DNA from: Umbilicaria muhlenbergii
Taxonomy: Eukaryota > Ascomycota > Lecanoromycetes > Umbilicariales > Umbilicariaceae
Assembly: GCA_000611775.1 (NCBI GenBank)
Contig: KK106986.1
Span: 1,696,022 to 1,760,021 of the forward strand
Length of the DNA: 64,000 bases
Direction of reading: 5' to 3'
Shown here: positions 11,880 through 24,762 of the stretch, piece after piece
How the letters are laid out: every line of letters begins with the position of its first letter
How positions within the stretch are numbered: the first letter of the stretch is position 1
The notes under the pieces: model-generated
Database searches by the model: none
What the model saw: only the letters and a program-made list of their open reading frames with translations
What the model was told of the DNA's origin: nothing
Made by a program: the position numbers and the translations under genes

Positions 11880-12960
11880 AGAGGAATAATGTCCCTTCTG
11901 ATTGCAATTTCAACAAGTCATGTGTGACAAGTCCTTTGTTTCAGAAGCCTTCACTGATTCATTTTCACATTTATTATCTCACTTGCTCTTCATCTTGCCC
12001 TCATCAGGCTTATGATCCTTATTCTCAGCAGGCTTCAACAGTGATTCAAGTTTGCAGCTGAGGGTAGCTGTCATATTAGGATTTGCTTTCAATTTCATGA
12101 TACCTTTCAAATGTAAGTTATTCTTCAGGTGTGCAGTCAAGGTGATGATTTTCTTTCAAGTTATGAGTAAATTCTGATAATTTATTAAGGCTGCATGAAC
12201 CTCAGGCTTCAATTTTGTGAAAAAGTGAGTCCTCATGTGCTCTTCACTGTAGAGAGGTAACTGAGCTTTCAAGGTGCTCAAATAATTATCAAAAGCTTGA
12301 ACTGATTGATGAGGTAGTTGAACAGCATCATTATACAGCTGAGTGATGTGAAGATGAAAATTCACAGGGTCCTCAATAATGTTGAGCAGGAATTTCATAA
12401 AATCATCTCAGGTAACAGTGAAATAATCTTTAATCTCATCATCTTACAGTCACACCTCCTTGAGTTCACTCTTTAAGTATTGCATGACGTAAATCACCTT
12501 ATCCTCCTCATGAGGGAAATCAGCTGAGTTAAAACAGAAGGTATTTCTTGCATCTCACATTCAATTCAGATGCTCTTTCATGTTCTTATCATGATATAAC
12601 AGCAACTCCTTTGCCTGAATCCTTGATCATACATTTCATATTGACAGCATTTCATCAGTGCAGCGCTTACTCATTATGAACTCAGCATTCATAGAGTCAA
12701 GGAATCTCTCAGCTGAGGTATCAACATGAGTAGCAGAATCTTTGAGTAAATTAATTTTTAATGTCAGAACTTCTGTTCAGAGCTGCTGCAGCTCTTATTG
12801 CTTAAGAAGTTTGTCTCACTGTCATCTCACTTGCATGATCTCATTATTAATGTTGTGCACTGTTTCACCTGAGGATCCTTCACTCATGAGGTTCACTTCA
12901 CTGATGCCTGAGGAAATGAATGATGTTTCATGATCATTTTGCTGATTCTTCATCATCATG
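11880..12960 (-). pseudogene. Element A Gag region
   Basis: The open stretch 12156-12398 (minus) fits the retrotransposon Gag fold (AVQLPHQSVQAFDNYLSTLK, MRTHFFTKLKPEVHAALI). A CCHC-like zinc knuckle (NCNQKGHYSSD) lies at about 11885-11925, at the C-terminal end of Gag as expected. Broken fossil. Confidence 0.75.
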
Positions 12961-13051
12961 TCTCATTCTGCTTCAGAAGTTTGACGTAGTTGGTTTCAAG
13001 TCTGCATCTTATCTCAAGTCATCACCCTTTGAAAGGTAGAGTTATTAGAAC

Positions 13052-13279
13052 TGTAAGATTATAACATTCCTTACTAGAAAGAGAAGTATAGTCAAGGTTC
13101 ATGACAACATGAGATATAAATGTATAGAGGTTATATGATCCTAACTATATAAAACTAATAATTAAGGAATGAAGGTGAAATTGAGCAGTGCAGAGTTTTC
13201 ATGTGACTCATTAACACTGTTAAGCTGCTTGTAGGGTGCATGCCTTATGTGAGTCTCAGATTATCATTAACTCATGACA
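13052..13279 (-). repeat. Element A 5' LTR
   Basis: 228 bp; same ends and length as 5501-5728. More T/A-shifted than the other copy. A pyrimidine run follows on the right. Confidence 0.9.
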
Positions 13280-13362
13280 CCTCCCCTCCCCCTATCACCT
13301 CACAAAAAATAGAAAATAAACATTGAAACTACTCATTTCTTCATCATAATTGTGTGCATTTA

Positions 13363-13957
13363 ATGAAGAAAGAAGAGTGTATTCTTAAGATCATTGAGAC
13401 TTATAATGATGTTTTTAAAGATTCAGAAAATTCACCTTCCTACTGTTGAATTGCCACTCAATATGACATTTCAGACTGTACATTATGAGGGAGAATTCAG
13501 GGCACTCAACAGCCTAAACACATATTCAGCAGTAACATGCAGAGACTATCAGTTGTAGAAGAGAGTTCTATAGAAAGATGAATTATTGTAGCAGCAGGAT
13601 GAGGGTGATCATTACAAATTGAAGATTTGTAATCTCTAGTTAAGAATCTTCTTGTAGCAAAATGAGATATGATTGACTTGAGTTTTAATTAACATTTAAA
13701 ATTTCTACAGTGTCACTCTGACCTGAAAAGCACTTTCTCTCATAAGTTAAATCAAGCATGATATTTAGCAAGCTCTCAAGAAGTCATTGAGTGTTGATTT
13801 CAATTATACAACATGACAATTGAGAAGTATGACATCACTATAAGAGACATCTACAATATGAATGAAAAGAGCATACTGCATGAGGTTATAACATCCTTCA
13901 AGATCATTATATCATGTATAATGAAGACTGAGAATGTTCAACAGTCAGGGAATAAAG
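13363..13957 (+). pseudogene. Fot1/pogo (Tc1-mariner superfamily) transposase fragment
   Basis: One continuous frame from an ATG at 13363 to 13957 reads like the N-terminal two-thirds of a fungal pogo/Fot1 transposase. It has a helix-turn-helix start (MKKEECILKIIETYNDVF ... ATQYDISDCTL), the second DNA-binding part (STFSHKLNQA, YLASSQEVIE) and the beginning of the DDE catalytic domain (TIEKYDITIRDIYNMNEKS, then NVQQSGNK). The catalytic motif IYNMDE reads IYNMNE, so the first Asp is Asn. There are about ten in-frame stops. The remainder of the catalytic domain is absent: the frame runs into the LTR of element H1 at 13958. This is a dead DNA transposon cut by a retroelement. No terminal inverted repeat was identified. 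Confidence 0.8.
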
Positions 13958-14365
13958 TGTTAAGGCTTGCTCAGAGCAGTACTCAGGAGTACACTCTTGA
14001 GTGAACAGCTGATATTGATCAAAGTGATCAAGGTGAGTGAAGGCTCAAACACCTTGATCACCTTGATCAGAGTGATTGAACTGTTCAGAGTGATTGAGAG
14101 CTCAATCATTATAATCACCTTGATCACATGAGTCTCCTAGAGTTTATATAATCACAGGTAGATTCATAGTTAAGAGCTTATGCTCAACTCATGTATCAAC
14201 AGTAATTTATTAATTTTATCTTCTGTAGTAGCTGTTCAGTTCTTGTTTGAACAGTTCATAATCATTCAGTTTGTTTCTGAACAGTTCAGTTCATGTCTGA
14301 ACAGTTGTTTGAACAGTTCAATGAATGACAATATTACTTCAGTCATTACAACATCACCTGTTACA
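13958..14365 (+). repeat. Element H1 5' LTR with hairpins and short tandem repeats
   Basis: The LTR ends TGTTA...TTACA as in family B. It contains the inverted pair gtgatcaaggtg/caccttgatcac (about 14026-14125), an AT-rich TATA-like box near 14138-14150 (gtttatataatcac), and repeated ctgaacagttcagtt-type units at about 14270-14330. The corresponding LTR of B has its own inverted motifs in the same place. Confidence 0.7.
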
Positions 14366-15571
14366 CTTTGAGCATCAACTTACAGGGTATCAGTCATGTA
14401 ATGAACTGACTCATCAGTCTCATGATGTTCACTTTCACTGAGAGAAGTCAGTCAGTCACAGAATATTCCTCTGATAAAGCAGTTTAAATTAAGATTTCAT
14501 TACTGAATAAGTTTCTTGATGAAAGAAGAATGTTAAACCTGTTCTTCACTTAATTTGACATGTACTTACAGTTTAACAACTTTCTGTTCACATCAGAAGC
14601 AGAGAAAGTGTTGTTCACTTCCTCACACTTAAGATCAGATGCTTTAAACTGATTTAAACTTATCCTCTGAGATTACCTTGATAATGAAAAGAAGGATCAA
14701 GATGATTTAATTAATAAAATCTTTCATAATCTAAAGAAGTTCAAGAAACAGATAAGAATAATGTTCAAAACAGTTAATGAAAAGAAGATGATAAAATGAG
14801 AAATCTGTAATATTCAGCAGAAAGAAGCTGCTGCTATGTACACAGCAAACTTTTAAAAACTCACCTCACATATGAATTGAAATGATATTGCTTTGACAGC
14901 GCAATATTATAAGAGACTGAAGGACATGATTAAAGATGAAATCTTTAAAGTTGAACACCCTGTCATGCTCTCAGAAATAATTGAATGTTCAATCATCATC
15001 AACAACTGAACTTATGAATGAAGCTTAAAGAAAAGTCATAAGATTCTCATATCATGAAAGGCTGAGAAGAACTGTGAACATTAATATAATGATAAACTCT
15101 ACTACAGGCCTCAACTCATGAAAATTAATTTAATAATCAGGAAGAATCACTTTCAGTGAAAAAATGACTCAAAAAAGAAAAGAAAACCTCATGAAAATAA
15201 TTATTATAATTATAAAAAGTTGAGACACTTCATCTGAGACTGTTGAGTTTCTGAAAAGACTGTTCAACCAAGAAAGACATATGCTGCCATGTGAAAACTA
15301 AAGATCAAGAACAGTCACAACATTATGTCTTAAACAGCATATTATGATGATGACTATCACATGCATCAGAGTGACAAAGATGACTCTGAATGATTTTCAT
15401 GTCAATCAAAGAAGACAAGAGAGTACATCATGACTTTTCATTAAAATTAAATTATGAACATGAAGAAGCAGCAAGTTAAGTGAAAACAATTTCATCAAGA
15501 AGATAATTATATTAACAGTGATGATATGATGTCCTCATTTAGTGAGGAGGAAGACCTCATGAAAGTAAAAA
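13958..15571 (+). mobile_element. Element H1: Ty3/Gypsy, 5' LTR and Gag part, broken
   Basis: Starts with a roughly 408-bp LTR (13958-14365) ending cctgttaca, then the leader ctttgagcatca shared with element B, then a Gag homologous to that of B (for example the gcgcaatattataaga stretch near 14900 and the end of Gag near 15550). The Gag is cut at 15572 by element H2. No matching Pol from H1 is found directly after H2. Gypsy D at 45545 onward is from the same family and could be its distant right part, but that is inference. Broken fossil. Confidence 0.65.
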
Positions 15572-18500
15572 TGTTGTAACTTTATCAGAGCTTCAGCTTA
15601 ATCAGAGCCTCATCACCTCTTACTTTATCTTAACTTAATGTAGCTTAATGAAGTCAGCATAAAAGCTGACTTCTTAATAAATAAAATATGACATCTTTAT
15701 CACTCATATCAAATGATAGCAACATCATCATAAATGATCATTAAGACATCATAAACTGCTTTAACAGTTAAATCTTCTTACTTAGCATCAGTTTTAGTAA
15801 AGCTTTAACTTTATCATGTAAATCATCAATCTGATGTTCATGTCAGACACTCACTGACTGACTTTAAATCAAGCTATGATAGCACTCAGCTATTAACTTC
15901 AAGATTTCATCAACTCAGATCATCATTAAGCTGAAGACATCTCAATCATCAGGAAACAAGTCATCACTCATGTTGTTCAAGAAAATGCCAGATCAGCAGA
16001 TGCTTAATTAAAGGAATTTAATTAATTTATCAAAGCAGAATCTCAAGAATTCCTCACTTAATCACTTGAGTGAATCACAGATAAATCACAGTTAAATCAT
16101 GATATTTATAAGCTTCTAGGAGTTATTCTAGCTGCTGCATTCTCTCATACACAACATCAGAGCTCATGAGAATGAGAACATCACTTTTCAACAGAACATC
16201 ATTCAGACTCCTTTATCTGCAGTTCATTCACATCAGAATCATTCAATGAGCTCATCACTCAACAAATCACAAGTGAAACTAAGTTAATACATGATGAATA
16301 AAGGTCATCTCATGATTCAGACATGATAAACAACAGTGAAGGAATCTCTTAAGAAGAGATGCAGCAGCTTATTTAAGTTAACATTCAAGCAGCAGTAACA
16401 GCAGTCATGATCAACATATAAGCAGGCTTACAAGACTCATCAAGATCATTAAGTGAAGTTGAACCTCTCAACTCTGTTGATTCAATAAGTGATGAAATCA
16501 AAGATAACTCAGTGTTCAAGCTCTGAGATATCAGTTACTTTGACTTCAATTTAAACATCAAACTGATTGAAGTCAAGGAGAATCATTAAATCTATTATAA
16601 TGTGTTCAACTTCATTAATCATTTACATGTTAAAGCACTCATCATGAATGCAGCTTTATTTAAGTAAAACCTGAATGCATGTCTGCTAAGAAAGGTGAAC
16701 ACCTGATACATAAAAGAACTCACTCACCTTTCTCATATAAGTTTAAGGAATGACAACAATGATGTATTTAAAGAATGTAATGTCTTGAAAGTCAAATTTT
16801 AAAATAACTCTGATAAAGCTCTGACAGCTTTAAAGGCTCTACAGTACACTGTTCAGAACATTAAACATCATCAAGATTCAGCCTTTTATATACAGTTCAT
16901 CATTCTGCATGAGAAGAATGCTGAAATCATTATAATGAAGACAGCTCAAGTTTTAATCACTTATGAGCATTTAAATGTTGAGTTACACCTACATCTACCT
17001 CACTTCACATTAAACTCTATCATAGCGACCCTTATTGAGGACGTCAATTACCAGAAAGATATTTAATTTAACATGTACATCAAAGATCAAGAGTCTAGCC
17101 ATGATAATACCTTTAATGATTGATGAGAACGCCAGTCAGTTAATTAATAAAGCAAGCAATATTTCAATTATTTATCTCAGTTTTAATTTCAAGGGAACAA
17201 TCATTCTCTGTTTTTTAATACTGATTATTCTGTTAATAACTCTTCCTTTCATAATGTTGAGTGATTCAACAAAGGATATGACTGCTATCCTGCATATCAA
17301 GATTGAAGAAATTCTAACAATGCACAAGCACAAGATTAAATCACAGTCATATCTCAGCTTGAAGAGATACATCAACCACTCATGATTATAAACAGAAATG
17401 GAAAATCATTCACTGATGTTGAATAACTGCTGAATCAAAATGCTGAAAACAAGAACCTCTTTCAGCACTGACAGCTTAATCATCTCTAAGCTTATCATGA
17501 AGAGCCTGATGAAGATGAGCAGGCATTTTATCAAGAGTGAGAAGATGATTTTTATGAGCAAGCTTATCAACAAGGTGCTGAGAACACCTACATATTAAGT
17601 TTTAATGAATATAACAAGCAAGACAGTCAAGCCGTGAAAAAATCAAGAGGTGAATCAGAAAATCTGAACATAAATCATTATACATCCTCCCTCTCCTGCT
17701 GAAACTGTCATGAGGAATTTCAGTCAAACAATAAACTGCATAAGCATGTCTGAAAAGGCTATCTATCAGCAGTCAATCATAAGTTTATTGAGAGCTCACT
17801 TAATCACCTTATCATAATGAGCTCAAGCAAGTCAAAGCAGCTTATGCAAGAATACACTTTTCAGGACTGATGATACATCACAACAAATGTGAAATTCAGT
17901 GAAAAGCTGAATACACTTGCAGAGTCAATCTGCATTGATAGCAGGTGCATTATGAGCCTCATTAATAAACATTTTTTTCACAGATTAACCTTGAATGAGA
18001 TTCTTAAAGTGAAGTAAACAGCATCATCAATCTCAGTCTGCAGCCTTGAGACTGCAACTCATCAAGCAAATGAATATGTCACCTTACATGTCTACCTCTC
18101 AGGCACAGACGGCAGGACTGCTCATATCAGCAGTGAGTTTCACTTAATTAACAACCTCAAAGTTAACATGCTGATTGAAATGAATATACTGGCAGTGAAG
18201 AAGGTCACAGTTAAATTGTGATCAAAAAACTCAATAACTGTCATAAAAAGCTGTTAAAATATCATCATTTCACTTTATGTAATGATGAGATCTAACACCA
18301 GGACAAATAAAATAATGATGTTTAATGAGTACATCATGATTTCATCACAAGCTTAAATTGCAGTACTCATTACTTCATTTCATAAAGTTGAACTCCTCAA
18401 TGATAAGAACCTCTTATTTGAATTATATGATATTGACATGAGACTTTCAATGTACACTCACATCATCAATCATGTGATGTCTGAAGTATTGATCTATAAT

Positions 18501-21500
18501 GAGTCTGAAAAGTCTGTGATTCTACCTCAGAAAACCCACTTAGGTCAGGTAGTAAAATTTAAAGCAGATAAATGTTACTCAGCTCACTTAAACACCTCAC
18601 TACTCACAGCCTGAAAGACTCAGTTAAGGTATGATGAAAGTTGAGCATGCTGAGGTTTCTGAAGCATTTTAACATCAGTTGCAGCGTTCAACATAATCAT
18701 GAGTGATTTATTCACAGTGAACCCCTTATTCTCATCAGAATTAACAATGAAGACTTTACTGTTAAATGAAATCATTATATGCAGTGACACAAGCACCCTA
18801 CATCAAATCACTGAGATCATCAATCAATACCCTTAGTTATGAGAAGATTAAGACAACATTGTCAACATTTTTAAATCAAAGTGAATGAACATACTGCTTC
18901 TGAATAACTGAAGAGAGCTCTACAAGGCTGAGCAAGTCAAGATGTACTCACTGAGAAAGCAAGACAAAAAGTTAATCAATAAAATGTTCAACAAGTTACA
19001 TGCTGAGAATCACTTGAAATGAGCATCAACTGTCACTTCATTCACATATCTCTGTTTTGTCATATGAAGAGACACTCAGGAGGGCTGTAAAGATAAGATA
19101 ATAATTAACATATAAACTTTAAACAAGATCACAATGTTGAACATTTACCTCATGTCATCTTAAGCTGAAATCCTCACAGCAGTTCATGAGTTGAGTTACA
19201 TATCAACAATAAACTGCAGCAGCTTCTTTCATCAATGAAGAATAAAATTAAAAACATGTCACAAGCTTATCATGTCCTCTCACTGAGGTCAGAAAGTATT
19301 CAAAGTGATGATGATGAGATATAAAAACTCATCAGCTTATGTACAAAGAATGATAAATAAAGTTCTTTGAGAGCAACACAAATTCACATGAGTTTACATG
19401 AATGACATTGTTATATTCTTCAACATGTTGAATGAGCATCTGCATCATTTAGACAGTGTATTCAAGGTGTTAATGAAGAAGAATATTTGTCTCTTCCTCA
19501 AGAAGTCATTTCTTGATTATCCCTCAGTAAAGCTCCTTAATCAGAGAGTTGATGCTCTGAGACTGATCACAGTGATGAAGAAACTTACAGTCATAACACA
19601 TCTGAAATTCCTGAAATCACTGAGTGCTCTTGAGAAATACCTTGATCTTACTGAGTATCTTTGACAGTACATATCAAAGTACGCAGTTATTTTGAAGTCA
19701 CTTCAGGAATGAAAAACACTGCTAAATAAGATCATTAAAAAGTGATCAGATAAGTCAGTTAAAAGCACAGTGAAAAAGAAAATCATTAAAAGAGTAAAGG
19801 TAAACATGTCAACTTCATGAAAGCTTCAAGCATTCAATCAATTACAAGCAATGTTCTTCAGGTTAATTATATTAATGCACTTTAACTCAGTCTGTCAGCT
19901 GTACATTGATTTAAATGTGTTGAAAGAATTTAAGTTCAGTGCTCATCTGTATCATCAGTGAAATGATGATGAGATCAAGGGAGAACCAGCTTTAAAGATG
20001 AAACAGAAGAATATAAAGTTTATATGTTTTCTCAGCAGGCTGCTAACAGATGCAGAGACTAAGTACTGATTCACAGAACTGAAAGTGACAGGTTTAATAT
20101 AAGTTGTTCAGAAAATATGACACATGATTGAATCAATGATCAAAGTGACAATCATATACACTGATCACTCAGTCATGATCAACATTGTATGTCAGTCAAG
20201 CCTATTAATGACTTCAACTGAGAAGATGAACCTACACCTTATTCAAGCATCTGAATACCTTCAATGCTTTTACCTCAACATTCACTACAAGCCTGATAAA
20301 TTCAATGTTATACCAGACGTGTTGTTGAGACTAGCAGAGTGAAATTATCATCAGAAATCAGATACATCAACACTTGACATCTTTTATATGACTTCAATTT
20401 ATAATAATGATCTGATCATGTACCTGATATCATTAATGAAGCTGAATGCAGAGTTTTAAAAACACCTGATGAATGAATACACTCAGGACATTCAATGAAT
20501 CAGAGTCAAGATCATGATAAAGGTGAACACTGAATTAAAAGAGAATGTCACAGCTTTATCATATAAGTTGATAAACAGGCTAATATACTACAAGAACTCA
20601 GAATGCAGGCTTTAACTGAATATCTCAGCAGTAAAGAACTTAAAAAAAGATCTGTTTCAATAAGCACATGATGAGCTGAGTCACCTGAGGTACATGAGAA
20701 CACATGAGCATTTAATGAAAGAATTATACTTCTTCAATCTTTCAAAGAAACTTCATGAGTTTATTCACTCATGCCTTTAATGTCAGCTCTGTTAAATACT
20801 CAAGCATAAATCCTACAGTGCTCTTCAATCAATTCTGATGCCTTCACGGCCTTTTCACATCATTTCACTGAACTTCATACTGAGACTGCCTGTAACGCCC
20901 TCACTGAAAGAATATGACTGCATAATGTCTTTAACAGACAAATTCAGTAAAGTGATAAACTTTATCCCTGGCAAAATCACATGAAAAAGTGTACAATGAG
21001 TCATAAAGTTCTTTAACTGCTTAACTCTTATGAACTGAAGCCTCCTCATGACAATCCTGACAGACAGGGACTTAACATTCATGACAGGAATGTAAAAAAG
21101 CATCTTTAATTAATTAAAAGTTAAATCACTACTTTTAACAGTGTATCATCCTCAGACAGATGATAGCTTTGAAATTACAAATCAAACAGCAGAGATCACT
21201 TTACAGTACTTCATGATAACATTGAAAAATATCAGCAGTTGAGTTATAATATTATTAAGAATGCAGGCAGTTCTGAACAACTTTATGAAGTATTTTAACA
21301 TCATTAAAACCTCAACTGAAGTTCTTTATGAATTTCAGATCAGAGAAGCACTCAATCTTCTATGAGTCAATGAGAACAGTGACTCTACAAATGAGGTAAC
21401 TTCAGAGAATATTTAAGACATCAATCTCACAGACTCAATGACAGTAATGATGAAATACAGATTAACTGCAGTTAATGTAAAAAATGTCATTGCCTTTGCT

Positions 21501-21960
21501 GTCATACACATGAAGGAGTACTATGACAGCAGACATACATCAAAATTCTTTAAGATTAACAACATGATCAACTTATGATTACACTGAGGATACACTATAT
21601 CAGGCATTCAGAACAAGAAGATTAAACAGCAGTTCATAAACTCATTTAAAGTCATTAAGAGAATTGAACACTTGATTTATAAATTAAATCTCCTCTCTCA
21701 TTGATGAATTCATGACATCATATCAATAACTCACCTGAAAGATGTAATCACAGCTGACTCATACAATCAGCTGAGGTCAGATCACCTGTCATTAATGATG
21801 ATGAACAGTAATTTAAATCACTATGAAATTAAATGCCTGCTCAAGAAGAGAACAAGGCGCTCTGAATGTGATAATCATGAAATAATCACTGAATACCTTG
21901 TATGATGAAAAGGCTACAGCTCTGAACATGACATATGACATTCACAACTTGGCAGCCCGC
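15572..21960 (+). mobile_element. Element H2: Ty3/Gypsy chromovirus, 3' LTR not seen, broken
   Basis: Inserted in the Gag of H1. An LTR-like segment at about 15572-15710 is followed by a primer-site region (aatgatagcaacatc) shared with element I (atttgatagcaacatc at 48570). Plus-strand order: Gag (about 15900-17750), protease (near 17900), reverse transcriptase (about 18850-19700, YMNDIVIF near 19392-19415), RNase H (to 20342), integrase (about 20650-21650) and a chromodomain-like tail near 21840-21930 (EIITEYLV, KGYSSEHD). The sequence breaks off in or just after the chromodomain, and no 3' LTR is visible before the inverted-end segment at 21974. Broken fossil with many breaks. Confidence 0.75.
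19398..20342 (+). pseudogene. Element H2 reverse transcriptase/RNase H fragment
   Basis: 19398-19664 holds the RT end (LFLKKSFLDYPSVKLLNQRV, SLSALEKYLDLTEYL), nearly collinear with element I at 52425-52793. 20124-20342 holds the RNase H C-terminus (TIIYTDHSVMINIV, LNIHYKPDKFNVIPDVLLRL). These confirm that H2 and I are sister families. Confidence 0.8.
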
Positions 21961-21973
21961 TCAAAAATAAGGT

Positions 21974-22793
21974 TTTAGTTAATAGTACTTTATGCGCTCA
22001 GAGCACTCTCTGAGCAGTAAATGAGCTCATACAAATCTTACACTTTAAATAACTATTATACCTTCATGAATAATAAAACTGTTGTTGTTAAAAAGTTATA
22101 TTGATTTCAAACTTTCAGTGATGAAAATTACAACATTAATAAACAGATTTTTAATGACTTTTTGAATAACTCAATAACAACAACACATAAAAAGAAACTT
22201 TGTATCAGAAAACTCTTAAACAGCTTATTCTCTACAACTTATAACCTGAAAGTTATATTATAAGTATAAAAGCGCAATAGTTATTCAAAGTATGTGACTT
22301 TTTTTGAAAGATTTTTCACTATTGCAAACTTGAATTAAATATAACTTAACAACAACAGCAGTTATGAAGAAAGTTTTAATTTAAGATTAATAGAGAATAC
22401 TGTTTTTTATAATTTATGCATTGAAAGTTTCTTCATATCTGTTGAGGTGCAAAAGTTATTGAAGTGTGTAAATTTTTAAGTGATGAAAATCTTGAAGTTC
22501 TTTAAATATTCAGAACTCAACACTTATACAGTGCTTTCAGACTCAACAAATCATGATTTTTTATTGCAGAAAAGTGAATTTTAGCAAAAGTTTACTTATT
22601 ATAAGTTTTACTGTTATTATAACACTGTGTGTGTACTTGTTTAAACAATTGTTTTAATAATTATTTTTTTATCACAAAATTTTGATGTTCTGCTCAAGAT
22701 TTAAGGTTGAGCTCAAAGCGCTCAGAGGATGCTAAGAGCGGCTGTTAGCTGAGACATGAGATCAGAAGCTCAGAGCGCTCAAAGTGCTAAAAA
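21974..22793. mobile_element. AT-rich segment with imperfect inverted ends (possible MITE)
   Basis: The left end (ttagttaatagtactttatg, then cgctcagagc) and the reverse complement of the right end (ttagtttttagcactttgag, then cgctctgagc) match at most positions over about 30 bp. Between them is very AT-rich DNA without an ORF. A perfect 8-bp-stem hairpin, gctcagag-cact-ctctgagc, lies at 21996-22015. No clear target-site duplication was found, so this may be a MITE or a junction segment where H2 and G are both truncated. Confidence 0.4.
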
Positions 22794-22963
22794 CTAACTC
22801 AAAGCTAACTTGCTAAATTGCTGATGAAGCAGAGTTATTGATTAATGTATTAATTTAATATCTCAGTGCTTTCATCAGTCTGTGAGTGATATGTTGTTGA
22901 AAGCTTTTGCTTTACTTTCACAAGCTTGCAGAGTTTATCTGTGAATGTTGAGATGAACTGAAG

Positions 22964-23105
22964 TGCTAAGACTATGTCTTCTGTTTATTGAGTTGTAAAA
23001 GCTTGCCTTCATTTCCTAGTGAGATGTTTAACTTTTATGCTCAAGAAGGTTAATCCTACTTGAGAAAGAGTTAAACCTACTTGAGAAAGTAAGTAGTCTG
23101 TAACA
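22964..23105 (-). repeat. Element F 3' LTR
   Basis: 142 bp; shares the core ttattgagttgtaaaagc with 33624-33744 and is longer by a small internal duplication of the ctacttgagaaag unit. Confidence 0.85.
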
Positions 23106-23532
23106 TTTCCCTCACTTTTTCAAACAAGCTGTCGCCCTCAACGCTCAGCAATAAGAGGAAGTAGATAGAAGACTTTTTAAGTGTAGAAGTGTAATACAAA
23201 GCTCACATAAAGACATTTTTCAGCCCTCATCATGCTGCAAAACATTCATGAACTAGAAAGAAGTGAATATTCAAAGTAAATAAATGTCTTGCAAGAGCAA
23301 TTAAAGTGAAGTTCTTCATTCAACTGCTGTAGAAACCTCAACTACAATGTCATTTTTCACTTTCACCTTAATGTGCTCTTTATTATCAATTCAGCATGTC
23401 TTCATTCTTCAGCAGAGATGTACTCTCACTTCTTTTGATCTTGATCCTCTTCATCAAGGTTTCTTAATCATCACTGATGTTCAGACCTTCATAACTTCAC
23501 TTGAGCATTTTCATTTTCATATGACTGTATAG

Positions 23533-23766
23533 TCAGCTCATGTTCTTTGAGTCTGTCTCATGAGTCATCCTTTTGAAGATGTTTATCAGTATGTCTTTTA
23601 ATTCATTCATCTCCTCTTTCATTTCCTTCAAGAACTTAATGACTTCATTCATCATGCTGCTTTCCCTCATATCCTTCATCATGTTGATCATTACTCTTAA
23701 ATGTTCAGACAGTCTTTTCATCTTATCTGTCATATTACTCATTCCTTCATTGAGAATCATTCTCAA
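23533..23766 (-). CDS. Element F downstream sense ORF, coiled coil
   Basis: 77-codon open frame, Met/Glu/Lys-rich with heptad-like spacing (MTDKMKRLSEHLRVMINMM, FLKEMKEEMNELKDILINIF). It lies between integrase and 3' LTR on the coding strand of element F. It belongs to the long 3' accessory region. No enzyme motif is seen. Confidence 0.3.
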   Translation of the reverse strand: MRMILNEGMSNMTDKMKRLSEHLRVMINMMKDMRESSMMNEVIKFLKEMKEEMNELKDILINIFKRMTHETDSKNMS

Positions 23767-24540
23767 GGCCTTCCTTTCTTCTTTATCAGAGTGAGCTTCA
23801 ATAGAGTTATCAACACTCTGTCATGATTTATCCTTTGAAGAGGACTTCTCTCATGTCTTATGTTTTTTCATGTCTGATGTAGTTAATTTGGCCTCATCAA
23901 TGTTCTTCAGATTCTTATCAATCATTATCTTGATCACCTTGAAGTCTTCAACTGACAGCTTTTAACTCACTGATAATTCTTTCTGTGTTTAAGTTGTTTC
24001 TTTTTAATTCTTTCTGTTCTTTTGAAAAGTTGTTTGACTCTTTTCTTTTCCTTCAGAGCCTATGAACTTATATGTCTTTTTTTATATTTTGTTGTATAAC
24101 ACTTTCTTGTTCTTTATGACTGCTCTGACTTTCACTGCAGATTTAAAGCTTGACCTCATCTTTCTCATTCACTCAGTTGAATTGAAGTCTACACCTCAAT
24201 GTGCTGCATGTTTTGCTGATGATATCTCATTTTTTATCACCTCTGCAGCTAGAACATCTGTCAACTTTATGTATTTTAAAGATTAAGTTGAAGTGTCATC
24301 CTTCTTGTAGTCTTCTCAGTCAAATTCTTTCATCATTATTAATCAGTCTGTAAATGCTTCACTTGAAGGTTGAGTCTTCTGTTTTGTTGTTATCTTTGTA
24401 CTGACTGCTTTTCCTACTCTATAAACTCTTACTCAGTACTCAAGTCCTGATATTTGAACTCATTTCTCAGTAGACCTCAGATCTTTCTTCTCTGCCTTCA
24501 TGAACATCATTTTAAGAGCTTTGATCAGAAGCATAAACTT

Positions 24541-24710
24541 GTTCATGAGTGTTCACTGTGATGAAAGATATAAAGGCGTCACACTTGTGATTGTAAAATG
24601 ATGTTTGATATCTTTGATTGAAAGTGAAGGCTTGTTCAAGGGTGTTCACTGTGATGAAAGGTGTGAAGGCGTCACGCTTGTGATTTTAAAATGATCTTTG
24701 ATATGAGAGA
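24541..24710. repeat. 93-bp tandem duplication in element F
   Basis: The unit with tgttcactgtgatgaaag and aaaggcgtcac/gaaggcgtcac occurs at about 24550 and again at 24643. The copies differ by a few substitutions, so the duplication is old. Confidence 0.7.
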
Positions 24711-24762
24711 TGAGCTCTGTGATGTTAAGCTTATCTGTTATTATCTTTATCAGAGTGATAGC

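Larger units (their letters stand above)
5501..13279 (-). mobile_element. Element A: Ty3/Gypsy LTR retrotransposon, full length, broken
   Basis: Bounded by two 228-bp LTRs (5501-5728 and 13052-13279) running TGTAAG...CATGACA. Minus-strand order from right to left is Gag (about 12960-11880, zinc knuckle near 11885-11925), protease (near 11640-11700), reverse transcriptase (about 11060-10450, YLDDILIYS motif near 10650-10685), RNase H and integrase (about 9400-7000). A purine-rich tract on the minus strand abuts the left LTR (about 5731-5745). Flanking target sites are C-rich (ccccc/cctcc) and only roughly duplicated. By hand count the LTRs differ at about 20 of 228 sites, all transitions, so the insertion is old. 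Pol is broken in many places. The 3' part carries an antisense ORF, and the integrase region a tandem duplication. Confidence 0.85.
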
